A stretch of DNA of 64,000 bases from Macrothele yani (lineage: Eukaryota > Arthropoda > Arachnida > Araneae > Macrothelidae): the NCBI GenBank assembly GCA_039090855.1, contig CM077024.1:62581594-62645593 (forward strand), in the 5' to 3' direction. The translations under genes and the position numbers were made by a program. Below are positions 32,431 to 43,499 of this stretch, piece after piece (the stretch's first letter is position 1; each line of letters begins with the position of its first letter). The notes under the pieces are model-generated. The model did no database searches and had not been told where the DNA came from. It worked only from the letters and a program-made list of their open reading frames with translations.

Positions 32431-33509
32431 GGAATATTCCAGAATCTATTGCTTACCTCTGAGGTCCGCTTCTGGAAGAAATTACATTTCACACACGTTA
32501 TTTGGTCCCCGTCACTGTCCCTGTCCTTCGCTCTGTGCCTAGATGTCTTGGTCCCTATTAGCTTCCACCTTCTTTGCTTACTCGAGTGTTACGAATATTT
32601 AAAATCTCATGATGAATACATAAAATTTCCATAAAATACAAACACAGAAGGTTAAAATCTAAATACTACCGGCGAGGCACTGTAGGTCACGGAAAAATTG
32701 AAGTTCCCAACGAACCAAGCCTCCTCTAGCAGCATTTAGTTTTGGTAGAAAACACAAACACTCAACACAAAGTGCACAAAAGACCTGGTAAAACTGAAGA
32801 GCTTAAAATTTAAACAAAAAACACCGACTAAAAACCTTCATTAAAAATGTTCGAAATTTTTCGCCCAACACTTTGGGCATCCTCGGGAGCTTGGTGATGT
32901 CCCCACAGATGTTCATGGTTCACCTATCACCATTGGAGTGTGACACTCTGAGACTGCCTTTCGTGGGAGACACTGTCAGAGATACGTCAAAACCATGCTG
33001 GCGCCATCTATGTGTTCAGCCATTATCTAATTGTTGATGATTATAGATACGGTCCGGTCCTTCTTTTCGTATTTTCTTTTTCCTCTATTATTAGCTCTTC
33101 TTTTATGTCGATTTTTTAAGTGTTGTTCAGTTTCCTGTCGAAATTTTAAGCTCTTCAGTTTTACCAGGTCTTTTGTGCGCTTTGTGTTGAGTGTTTGTAT
33201 TTTCTACCAAAACTTGATGCTGCTAGAGGAGGCTTGGTTCGTTGGGAACTTCAATTCTTCTGTGACCTACAGTGCCTCACCAGTAGTATCTAGATTTTAA
33301 CCTTCTGTGTTTATATTTTGTGGAAGTTTTATCTATTCATCATGAGATTTTAAATATTTGTAACACTTGAGCAAGCAAAGAAGGTGGAAGCAAATAGGGA
33401 CCAAGACCTCTAGGCACAGAGTGAAGGACAGGGACCAAATAACTTGTGTGAAATGTGATTTCTTCCAGAAGTGGACCTCAGAGGTAAGCAATACATTCTG
33501 GAATATTCC
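32431..33509. mobile_element. Foldback element with ~380-bp inverted arms
   Basis: Left arm about 32431-32815 and right arm about 33140-33509 are reverse complements with modest divergence, beginning and ending GGAATATTCCAGAAT. The centre (32816-33139) is unique and more GC-rich (TTTGGGCATCCTCGGGAGC). No transposase is seen. Terminal GGAATATTCC is itself palindromic, so exact boundaries and target duplication are unclear. Confidence 0.75.
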
Positions 33510-33789
33510 AATTTTTGTTTTATTGAAAAGTCTGCAGTCATACAAAGTTAAATCTGAAATGTGAATACCATGTTAACAGAGCTAGTAACAGCAAAAGCAT
33601 TGTGTTTTAGGATTCCAGTAACACTAAGACTACTGATAGATGTTTCTTTAGTTTCTGCTGCAATTGTGATTTTTTGATATTATATCCTCCCATTTAGACA
33701 TTGTAAAACAATGTTCCTTTTGTATATAACTCTGTGAGATTTATTTGTTAATCTCTTCAAGTAATTCTATTACGTGGTACATAGTCTGA

Positions 33790-35354
33790 GCATTATGACA
33801 TGAGTTGTCAAATTCTTTCTGTTTATCACATTTTATTTTACCTTCGTCGGAAGAACTACACAGTTTTTGGTTGGTTCTTATTACTGTTGTGTTAGGGTAA
33901 ATACAGTCCTTTATTTACAACATTAAGTCCTGCTTCTTTTTTTTTTTTTTATTTCTTTTTATTTTTTAATTTTCTCCTTATGTAACTAATTTTTCAAGAT
34001 AATATACATTTACATTGAATGGCATATCTGTAGTGCGTACATTATTAATTACATAAATATAGTAGAGCATTTATAATGATTAGTTTTCCGTCATATTCAT
34101 TTCATACAAAGAGATACTAGTTAAAAACATCATGTTATAATTAAAAATACTTCGTAATTGCACCGCCTCCCTGGCTGATGAAATGGCAAAATGCAATTTG
34201 TTCACTCGAAGGTATTTCGTAGAACTTATATTTAGCCGTCAATAAAATGTTTTTTACAATTAACATAATAGTTTAAAAAGTTTACTTCATTAAAATTTGT
34301 GCAGTGAGAGGAGCCCAATGTCTCATAAAAAAATCCTTCACTCTATAATCACTATCTTCCGTCATATGTCCATGCATGCCATTGCTGAGTCGATATTCGT
34401 ACTCATTGTAGGTTATCAGAGTTTGGCAGTCCTCCAAAAATTTCTTTTATATTAAACCGAGGTCTTGCAGCCGCCCCGGTGGCGCAGTGGTCTAAGCGAT
34501 GGCCTCTGATCATTCGTCCGAACGGGGTCCGGGTTCGAATCCCGGTGAGGCATGGATGTTGTGTTTGTCTTACGGCACTGGCTCTCTCTTTTCCCTGGAA
34601 CCAGCGACCCTAAATTAGGGACGGGCGACTGCTTATAGCCCATTGAGTTGCTCACGGTGGTCGTTAAACCTCCAATCAGAATCAGATCAGATCAGAGGTC
34701 TTGCAACCGTTAAAAATATGAAAGAAGAAATTTTTGGAGGACTGCCAAACTCTGATAACCTACAATGAGTACGAATATCGACTCAGCAATGGCATGCATG
34801 GACATACGACGGAAGATAGTGATTATAGAGTGAAGGATTTTTATGAGACATTGGGCTCCTCTCACTGCACAAATTTTAATGAAGTAAACTTTTTAACTAT
34901 TGTGTTAATTGTAAAAAACATTTTATTGGCGGCTAAATATAAGTTCTACGAAATACCTTCGAGTGAGCAAATTGTATTTTGCCATTTCATCAGCCAGGAG
35001 GTGGTGCAATTACGAAGTATTTTTAATTATAACATGATGTTTTTAACTAGGATCTCTGTGTATAAAATGAATGACAGAAAACTAATCATAAATGCTCTAC
35101 TATATTTATGTAATTAATAATGTACACACTACAGATATGCCATTCAATGTAAATGTATATTATCTCGAAGAATTAGTTACATAAGGAGAAAATGAAAAAA
35201 CAAGAAGAAGCAATACTTAGGGTAAATACAGTCCTTTATTTACAACATTAACACAACAGTAATGAAAACCAACCAAAAACCTGTGTAGCTCTTCCGACGA
35301 AGGTAAAATAAAACGTGATGAACAGAAAGAATTTGACAACTCATGTCATAATGC
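33790..35354. repeat. 1.56-kb near-palindrome (~650-bp arms) with a SINE in its loop
   Basis: Left arm 33790-34445 pairs with right arm 34725-35354 as reverse complement with a low level of mismatch, starting GCATTATGACATGAGTTGTC. The original loop of about 40 bp contains AGGTCTTGCA, which was duplicated by insertion of the SINE at 34470. A 127-codon open stretch in the right arm (34734-35117) has no recognisable similarity. A 35-bp segment (33892-33926 and 35217-35251) lies in direct instead of inverted orientation. Confidence 0.85.
34470..34695 (+). mobile_element. tRNA-derived SINE, family S1, complete copy
   Basis: 226 bp flanked by AGGTCTTGCA at 34460-34469 and 34696-34705. The head CCCCGGTGGCGCAGTGGTCT contains an A box (TGGCGCAGTGG) and GGTTCGAATCCCGGTGAGGC gives a canonical B box, as in RNA polymerase III promoters of tRNA genes. 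The body TTGTCTTACGGCACTGGCTC leads to GTTGCTCACGGTGGTCGTTA, and the tail is repeated ATCAG. This is the best preserved S1 copy in the window. Confidence 0.92.
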
Positions 35355-35454
35355 TAAAAAAAAAAAATTTCCTTTTACTTTGTTTTGGGATTTAGCGGCA
35401 ATTATAAGTGATTTGTGGATTCATTTTGGAGGAGGTTGGTTGATTTCATTATGT

Positions 35455-35925
35455 CTTAAAAAAAAAAAGTGTTTGATCAATGCATCCTTCCAGTGCTTAC
35501 GTATGGTGCAGAAACGTGGACCTTAACTAAAAGGGACTTACAAAGACTGCAGGCAACTCAAAGAAGCATGGAGAGGTGCATGCTTGGTGTGACCAGGAGA
35601 GATAAGAAGAGGAACTTGTGGATCAGAAAAACGACAGGAGTGGAAGACATCATGATCAGAGTAAAATCCCTGAAATGGCAATGGGCTGGACATACTGCCA
35701 GAAGAACAGACCATCGATGGACAGTCAAAATTGTAGATTGGATTCCAAGGAACAGGAAAAGACCCAGAAGAAGACCACATGGGAGATGGGTGGATGAAAT
35801 TCGAAAGTATGCCGGAGTAACATAGAGGTGACTGGCACAAAACAGACTGTTGTGGAAGAGGCTTGGAGAGACCTTCGTCCAGCAGTGGATTGATAATGGT
35901 TGACGATGATGATGATAAGTGATTT
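35455..35925 (+). mobile_element. RTE-type LINE family A, 3' fragment (copy 3)
   Basis: It starts at TATGTCTTAAAAAAAAAAAG and follows copies 1 and 2 to the GATGATGATGAT tail. The frame 35469-35822 encodes QCILPVLTYGAETWTLTKRD, WQWAGHTARRTDHRW and RWVDEIRKYAGVT before TAG. It retains Trp (TGG) at the site where copy 2 has a stop. It is strongly 5' truncated. Confidence 0.9.
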
Positions 35926-35929
35926 ATAG

Positions 35930-36112
35930 GGCTGTAAGCAATTAACCCATACAGAATTTGGGGCTGCAGGTTCCAGGGAAGGGACAGCCTGTGCCATTAG
36001 ACAAACACACTGGAGGACTCCATCCAGAAGTGCAAACCAGGCCCATCTCGTATGAGTGGTCAGAAGCCAGTGCCTCAGACTACTTGGCCACCAGGGTGGC
36101 AAAACAATTAGT
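35930..36112 (-). mobile_element. tRNA-derived SINE, S1-related, diverged, minus strand
   Basis: The reverse complement shows CACCCTGGTGGCCAAGTAGT at the head, ACTGGCTTCTGACCAC, and a body TTCCCTGGAACCTGCAGCCC related to S1. The insertion abuts the tail of LINE A copy 3. Target duplications are not identified. Confidence 0.6.
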
Positions 36113-36878
36113 GCAAAACCCCTGATTATTGGAACTGTTAAGTTTGTCATTCTTGTGTTCTGAAATACCCAGCTCCCCAGTTAAAACACATTATAAAAAA
36201 GTGTGAATCAAGAAGGGTCTCAAAAGTCCCCGTATTCCTCTCCCCTGGAGGCGAGAGGGACACGGATATTACTACAGTGAACTCTGCTGTAACATTTTTA
36301 AGAAACCATTCAACTAAATTGGAATGGTTTCAAAAGTCTGTCACTACTAAAACATATCATTTTCATACAACCTCACATTCAACCTATTATACAACATTTA
36401 CACTCCACAACTCTTCTTTCATTTAATTCTCATGCATTCTCCAGGGACATTCAACAAATTATCGCGGATTCGTCTTGGCATTATCTGCAGAAAAGCTCGC
36501 AGGCACAGCAGCTCCAAGAACCTGTAACAAGTCTCAGCTCCAAAGTGGGTTAAAAAAAAAAAAAAAACTTATGTAAGGAGGCAAGATACCCTTCCCCAGA
36601 TGTCAGGAAAAACATCCCAATAGATGAAAACACACTTATATCAATTCCAACTCAAGAATTATTCTCAAAAATTGTTAAAAACTCTTCAAGGAAGCTAATG
36701 AAGCTAAAAGCTACCCAGGTATACTATATAAATTTTCTTTTCAAATTGATAAACTTACATTTACAAGCTCTATATCTTACATATTAAGGGATTAGGGGAA
36801 AAAAAAAACATTTAAAGAGAAATTCAGATTACTTATTGTGATACAAAAGACTTGTCACAAAAGATACGTTAGCTCATA
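36113..36878. other. Intron 4 sequence without recognised feature
   Basis: AT-rich with A runs at 36551-36566 and 36797-36807. No gene or known repeat is seen. Confidence 0.45.
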
Positions 36879-36880
36879 TA

Positions 36881-38159
36881 TTGGGTTGTCGGAAAAGTCA
36901 TGACGTATTTTAGTCATGTTTTGCAAAGGTCATTTATTGATAGAAAGAACAAAGATCAATCAATGATATAATGCCCGTTTTGTTCGATAACCTTTTGCCA
37001 TCTTTCATTGAGCTGCAGAATGCCTCGTTCATAGAAGGACCCGTCTTTCGTAGCGAAAAACTGTACAAGGTGCTGATTTACAGCCTCATCTGAATTGAAC
37101 GGTATACCACGCAAGGACTGTTGAAGAGAGTGAAACAAGTGGAAGTCTGATGGCGCAAGGTCAGGCGAGTATGCTGGGTGTGGCAACACATCCCACCCAA
37201 GCTCCAATAATTTTTGGCGGGTGATCAAACTTGTGTGTGGTCTCGCATTGTCATGATGGAACACAACGCCTTTACGATGAACGAGCTCTGGACGTTTCTG
37301 GATGATGGATTCATTCAAACTGTCCAATTGCCAACAGTACACATTCGAATTCATTGTTTGATTCCGTGGTAGGAGCTCGAAAAACATGAGACCTTTAAAA
37401 TCCCACCACACTGAGACCAACCTGCCGCTGATGAATGTCTGCTTTGAATGTCATTTGAGGTGAAGCAGCATGTTGAAACCAAGACCGTTTGCACAGCATA
37501 TTGTTGTACACAATCCACTTTTCGTCACCAGTTATCAGTCGCTTCAAAAAAGGATCGTTTTCCTCACGTTTAATGAGCATATCGCAGATGTTTATACGCG
37601 CAGTCAATTGAGCTGCTTTGAGTTCATGAGGAACCCACACATCGAGCTTGCTTATGTATCCCAGCTTCTTCAAGTGGTCGTGAATGCTTGAATGATGGAT
37701 GTGCAATGTGTCTGCAATCTCTTGTGTCGTGTAATGTGGGTTTGACTCGATCAATGCCTTGATTTGGTCGTCATCAACCTCGGTTGGCCTCCCCGACCGA
37801 GGAGCATCGTTGAGGTCAAAATCGCCAGCCCAGAATTTTGCGAACCACCGCTAGCACAGACGTTATTGTAGAGCATTATCACCGTACACTTTATGCAACT
37901 TTTCACAAGCTTGACGTGCGTTCTTCCCTTTACAGAAGTTAAATATGGCGAAAATGCACAGTTTGGTCTTCCATCTTCAACTTGATGTCAAATCTCCGCA
38001 AATCAACCAAATCGCTCACTATTCCTTTTAGACTGCAGCTAGAACTGGCACCTGTCAAATGCCATAGCGATAACAGAGCTGTGCATGCCTCCTGTACTTC
38101 CAAAACCGCCCAACCGCCATCGGGTGCCAAAATACGTCATGACTTTTCCGACAACCCAA
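36881..38159 (-). mobile_element. mariner-like element, family M, copy 2
   Basis: Ends TTGGGTTGTCGGAAAAGTCA at both sides in inverse orientation, TA at 36879-36880 and 38160-38161, length 1279 bp. It is homologous to 16410-17707 without the foldback insert. The transposase is on the minus strand. Confidence 0.93.
36956..37974 (-). pseudogene. mariner transposase (family M copy 2), broken
   Basis: The start MEDQTVHFRHI at 37974 is followed by a stop (a lost reading at LLFYF in copy 1). The frame then resumes at 37754 with MIESNPHYTTQEIADTLHIH, a helix-turn-helix, DVWVPHELKAAQL (typical of mariner linkers), and RLITGDEKWIVYNNM (first catalytic Asp). From 37420 in a new frame: [35 protein letters not shown] (second Asp) and [17 protein letters not shown] (third Asp, DD34D), ending near 36956 in NGHYIID. 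All three catalytic Asp residues survive, but at least two frame breaks and one stop prevent a full product. Confidence 0.88.
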
Positions 38160-38161
38160 TA

Positions 38162-39302
38162 CATAAATTTTTCAGGATTCTTTACCACTTTAGAATATTT
38201 TAATGAATGAGACAAAATTTTATTCTACTCAGCATTAAATTGATCTGTTAGTCAACATAGATACCTAATTCCTCTTAATTTATATCTCTTAGAGAAGACA
38301 AGATTTATTTAATTGTGCTCTTTTGGACCAATTGCATCTTAAAATTATTTCAAAAGATTTGACCTTTGTTGTTTTATTTTGGGTCTATCTAAAAGACAGG
38401 TCCTTTTAACTAATACATAAAATAAAAAGATTGTACCGTGATGATTGTTTTGTTAGTTGTTCAGTGTGAACTTCTTGCTTCATGCACACTAAACATTTGA
38501 AGGTTTGTAACTGCAGTTTTGAGAAGAAAAAAACACTCCTAGGCTATTTGACTTTCATGACTAAAAAATACATAGTTGCAAAATTCTACTCATTGCAATA
38601 AGAAACTGCTTTTTAATTTTGCAAAAATATGTAGGAACCAGGATGGGTAGCAAAACGTGAACTACTAAAATGCATTCAAGAGTGGATCTAGGGAACTGCA
38701 CAATAAGTTTGGGGTGAAGAATTGATGTACTGATGTAAGTGGAATCAATGGGAGGGGGAGTTGTTAGAATTAGCCAAAGGATTAGAAAGATTCAACCTAA
38801 ATGTAATATGTATCTGTAAGACCAAAAACTCATGGGTTTGGGGAATGTTACCTTGGGTACAGATTTAACATGATTTGTTTAAGAAAGCCCTTTGGTAGTA
38901 CAAGAGGATACCAGTTGGTTAATTGGGAACCTATGAATGAACAAATTCTGGGTTATTTTTCAACTCTAATACATAGCTTAAAAGCCAGGATTAATTTTGT
39001 TTCTGATTTGTTAGCAAGCAATGCAAATAACTGAAAAATAATTGGAAACTATTAAGTAAAGGTGCAGCAAAAAAAGTGTTAGAAAAAAGAAAAATCAGAT
39101 CCATAAAATATAAATTTTTAAAGTGATCATTCACAGTAAGATTGAAAAAAAAGGGAGGGGGCTACTAAGATTCTCTGCATGTGCATGTTTAGGCATAAGG
39201 AATGTTAAACATAAAGTAATCTTTTGAGTATTATATATGATTATTATATTCATTTTCTGTGTTCTTAAGATGAATAAAGATTTTCAAAAGATTTCTGTAA
39301 AA
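38162..39302. other. Intron 4 sequence without recognised feature
   Basis: AT-rich and unremarkable. No exon, RNA gene or known repeat is seen. Confidence 0.45.
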
Positions 39303-39893
39303 CAATATGTATGTACATACATATCACTAAGCTGTTCTGAGATTCAGAGGTTAACTCTGCAAACTGCCAGATAAGAAAGACAAACTGCCAGATAAATGTT
39401 TAACTGATGGAACTAGAATTTACTTACCGTTGGTGAGTCAAACCTTTCCATTTAGAGTGATCTTGGCACACAGCTTAAGCTTTACTGGCATCCACCACAT
39501 GATGCACGCAAGTCCTGTACTTTACACATAATCTTGTTCTCATGCAGGTATTACTGAATCTGGTCCTCTCAAGATTTCCTTGGCCTTTCTCTACCTTTTT
39601 TTCCCCTGCCACATGGGCTGAAAAAGCTCTCTTAGTAAGCATCTCATTACTCATCCTTTCAACATGGCCATACCACCTAGGAATATTAGTCTCCACCTTA
39701 CTAACAACATTTTGCTTCACTTACACAACTGCAACACATTTTCATTCCTCGCATGATCACAGTGAGCTTTGCCAAACAACTCCCGTAAGTAACACATCTC
39801 ACCAGCACACAAGACTCGTATGTCTCTTCTACAGTACCCAGGTTTCACTGCTGTACATCAAATTAGGAGCAGTTATACTTTCGTATACACATG
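39303..39893 (-). mobile_element. LINE family B fragment (3' part of a split copy)
   Basis: Reverse complement of the family 3' end: ATGTACATACATATCACTAA (tail), then on the minus strand MSNEMLTKRAFSAHV and sequence up to the region VYESVIVPTLMYGS (about 39840-39890). It appears to continue at 42865 after a 2.97-kb insertion. Confidence 0.75.
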
Positions 39894-40149
39894 GATCGTA
39901 CGCATCCTGGAAAAGTCCCAGAAATGCCCTAAAATTCTCTTACATGTCCTGGAATTTAATCCATTCCTGCCTTTTTGTCTCTGTGCGATGTTTTGTAGTT
40001 GAGGATTTTTCTAGTGGCATAACTTATGTCTGACAAATTTCACTCCTCACCCTCTGATAAAAATGCGTGGGGGGGGGGGGCTTTTGGTTTTCATGTCTGT
40101 TAGGAGGACTGATGCTGTGTTATGAGCATCTTTTGCATCATGCTTACGT
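39894..40149. other. Left flank of insertion in LINE B, CAGGGT-element-like
   Basis: GGATCGTACGCATCCTGGAA at 39892 resembles the terminal region of the 2.9-kb elements. A similar GGATCGTATGTCCTGGAAAA at 42797 lies at the far edge of the insertion in the same orientation. A G run is at 40069-40080. Confidence 0.45.
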
Positions 40150-41880
40150 TATCACTGTCTGTCCGACTGGGGAGACCATATCTCTGCAATTATTAGTTTG
40201 ATTTGTAAAATTCTTTTTGTATTGGGAAGCTTAAATTGTGAGAATGATGATCCATGCATACCGGGTTTTTTTTTTCAATGCACAACTTCACCACTAGAGG
40301 GCTAAATGGAGACCGTATCGAATATAAAATGCATTTTATTTCATATATCTTCTAAATGTCCAATTGAAAAAATTATTTTTCTTTTCGATGCCATTTATAT
40401 CAAAGACCAGCTAGGGAGCGTAAAGGTAAATCGCGATTTTCCCAATATCTCCACTTCTAAAAGTCAGATTTGAAAAATTCTTTCTGCTTCGGATACAGTT
40501 CTTGAGGAAAATGTTTTGCATATAATTTCATTTTTTTTGGCAACGAATTGTTTGGCTATCAGGCGTAAGTGTTTGTTTTTGCGTCTGATGTATTTGCCAC
40601 AAAATCTGAGCTGGAAACATGATTGAAAAAATTCCTCCGTGGATCGATACCACTCCATGGAAAACTTTTTGAGAATACCTCCTACTTAAAATAGTGCATA
40701 ATTTTCCCACCAGGGCGTACACATATATATTATTTTTGTCCATATCTCGGTTTCTAGAAGTCCGATTTAAAAAGTTCTTTTTTGGAGAACATTTTCGGTG
40801 TGAAATGCTTCTTATATAATTTCAAATATTTCTCTACGCACAAGTGCATCACTAGAGGGCGTAAGTTCATATTTCCATTTACAGCAATATCTGTGGGACT
40901 AAAAACCCAATTCAAAAATATTCTCTTTCGATATTAAAAGAATTCTTGAAATCGGGATCACACGCATAAGTTAAGTTGAAAAAATAAGAGTGGGACATTT
41001 CGGTAGCGACTTCTAAGGTAGATTTCAATGCTTTACCCCTAACACCTGCAATACTGACGCACCTTTTAACATCCCTATTATTTGGAAAGCGATTTTGAAA
41101 TCTAGCAACAACTGACACTTTTACCACGTGTCTCATTCCATGGCTGATGAAGGTAGAAGTCGCTACCGAAACATCGTGCTCTTAATTTTTCAGCATAACT
41201 TACGCGTGTGATCACAATTTCAAGAATTTTTTTCTTTTAATGTTTTGTGTGTTACGTGTTTTCCTGCCAATTCTTCTCACTGTGATTCTTTTTCGATCAG
41301 ATACTACTAACTATGAAAACTCCTTGTGTGTATTTTCTTCCCAAAAAATGCACAATTTTGCAGCTGAAGAGCACAAATATTTTATCTATTTTTCCTCAAT
41401 ATCTGTACTTCTAAATGTCAGATTTAAAAAAATATTTTAACACCAGATACCATTTTTTATGGAGCACTGTAGGCTTGTATTTAAGGAGGCTCATGGTTCA
41501 CAATTCTGCCACTAGGTGGTGTATATGTACTTCCTTTTGCAGCCTATCTCTGCCTCTAAAAACCCTATTGAGAAATTTCTTTTTTTTTACTGCATGCCAT
41601 TCGCTATAATAAAGATGCAGCATGAATATGATTTTTGCTACAATAAGAAGATCCTCTTCAAATAATGTACAACTTCCCCCTAGGGGTTGTAAAGGTCAAA
41701 AAGCATGGAATTGTATCACGTTTCTTTTTATATCCTTCTTTTAACTGTTCAATTTGAAAATCTTTGTTTCTAATACCTTCCTTCTGCTAGGGGAAACATT
41801 TTTTCCGCCATTTGTTTATTTTCGTAACATACTTTTTAGCCACTGGTGGAAGTAAGGTAGCTGACATTTTATAAGTAGTT
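40150..41880. repeat. Array of ~155-bp modules with CTCF-like boxes (array 2)
   Basis: It is collinear with array 1: the same modules in the same order (for example CCAATATCTCCACTTCTAAA, GATTGAAAAAATTC, ACAGCAATATCTGTGGGACT, ACAATTCTGCCACTAGGTGG). Boxes are at 40291, 40707, 40849, 41509, 41676 and 41840. It is interrupted by the MITE at 40933. There is no coding capacity. Confidence 0.75.
40933..41241. mobile_element. 309-bp MITE-like element with long inverted ends
   Basis: The left end ATTAAAAGAATTCTTGAAAT and the right end (TTTCAAGAATTTTTTTCTTT then TAAT) are inverted repeats over about 55 bp including GATCACACGCATAAGTTA. A second inner pair TCGGTAGCGACTTCTA / TAGAAGTCGCTACCGA is present. 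It is absent from the equivalent place of array 1 (about 14825), which marks it as an insertion. Non-coding. Confidence 0.75.
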
Positions 41881-41883
41881 GAT

Positions 41884-41915
<32 letters not shown>

Positions 41916-42864
41916 TGTTTTGACCTTTACTAAAATTTGTTAATGAATGCTTTAAATATATAAAAATTTGCTATAAAATCAGATTGCTTTCTAATATCAG
42001 AAATTTAAATCTAGTTGTTTCTTAGTATTTTCTGAGCTAAGTAATGACTTTGCATCTTCTATAATTAGTTTTCTAATCATGCCCAGTTAAATTGCCTTGA
42101 TCACTAATGAATGCAGTTGTACACAACCCTTGGATTTAAGGTTTTCCTGTTATTCTCTTTCATATCATGTTGGAAATTTTTGTGCATACTTTGTTTGCTG
42201 GTGAGTACAAATTTAAAACATAGCTACAACAGCATCAATATTATGTTGAAAATTCCTTCCCTAAATAAAATGTAACACAAATACTTGATCCCATGATTAT
42301 GTGTTTAAGAAATAACAATCCCTTTGGTCTTTTGAAAAAATTCCAAATATTTCACCTTTCCTTACTCTTAAATTTCCAATGTAAGCAGTTTCAAAATAAT
42401 TAAAATATAAATAATATTTTGTGTATTGATTGCGTGGTATATGAAAGCATATCAAGAGTAATGCCACATACCCATGTATTTTCGAGCTTTATGGGTTTTT
42501 TTTATTCTATATTCTGCTTCAATAATTGAACTAAAGCCAAAGTAGAATTTTTTTTTCTCAAAATCAGTGTAGTATACTGTATATAAAAGTTTAGTAGATA
42601 TTTAACCTAATCACATTTTCAGTGACAGTTTTGGTATTTCAGTATTCATCTGTGATTCTAAGTTTCTGATTAGCTGCAGCAGACATCATTTTTAACATTC
42701 TGCATTAAGTTTGCCCAAGCATGTAGGAAGTTGTTTGTTGTAGGTTACAGGTTGAACAGACCTGTGGTTTCACTATATTTTAAGTAAGAGCGTTTGGATC
42801 GTATGTCCTGGAAAAAAATCCAAAAGTCCTAGAATTTTGTGATTTAGAAAGCGTGTAAACCATG
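41881..42864. other. Right part of insertion in LINE B, no recognised feature
   Basis: T run at 41890-41907, then AT-rich sequence. At 42797 GGATCGTATGTCCTGGAAAA repeats the left edge motif of the insertion at 39892 in direct orientation. Confidence 0.4.
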
Positions 42865-43499
42865 TATACATCATTTCAGGACTTCCTTGAGAAACCATCA
42901 TTCCTGTGAAATTCCCCTAAAGCAGCTATGACTTTCAATGAAGAATTCACTCTCCTACTAATTTCACTGTCTAATGTGTTCTCTCTGTCAAACCTGCTTC
43001 CTAAATACACAAACTCATTCACTAGGTCACTGTGCCATTTAGACTTACCTAACATTCAGTGCTAACAGTTCCTCTTACAAAAACCATAACTTTGGTTTTT
43101 CCTTTATTTATACTCAGTTTGAATTTCATACAAACTTCATAGATCCAAGACAACATACTCTGCAACTCACTTTTGCTCACTGCCAATAGGACTGCGACAT
43201 CAGCCTACAGCAATCTGCACGCACGGAGAATACCAAAACATAAACCAGTATTGTTCATTCTGGCATCACACATGCATGCATCCATAAATATATTAAACAG
43301 GTCATGGTGACATTAACATAACCTTGTCTGACTCCAGTTCCAATAGATAACTATTTTGATATACCATTCAGCCATACACATGCTCTACTACTAGCATACA
43401 TGACTTTCACCCTATTAAGTAGCTTTGCAGTAATGGCATATGTATTCAGTACCTTCCACAGAAGTATCCTATGTACTCTGTCATAAGCTTTCCTTAAAT
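42865..43499 (-). mobile_element. LINE family B fragment, reverse transcriptase middle part
   Basis: The minus strand includes DLRKAYDRVHRILLWKVLNT (about 43490-43430) and VMYASSRACVWLNGISK (about 43400-43350), the palm region of the family B polymerase, followed downstream by the YADD-containing part (about 43190) and the thumb. The element is cut at 43500 by the hAT copy; I do not see it resume. Confidence 0.8.

Noticed and set aside
34470..34560. tRNA gene call at the S1 SINE head
   Set aside because: A and B boxes are present, but the sequence continues into a SINE body and is flanked by target duplications; it is tRNA-derived, not a tRNA gene.
34734..35117. 127-codon open frame in the right arm of the palindrome
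   Set aside because: No recognisable domain, no splice context, and the left arm carries the reverse complement with breaks; it may be chance.
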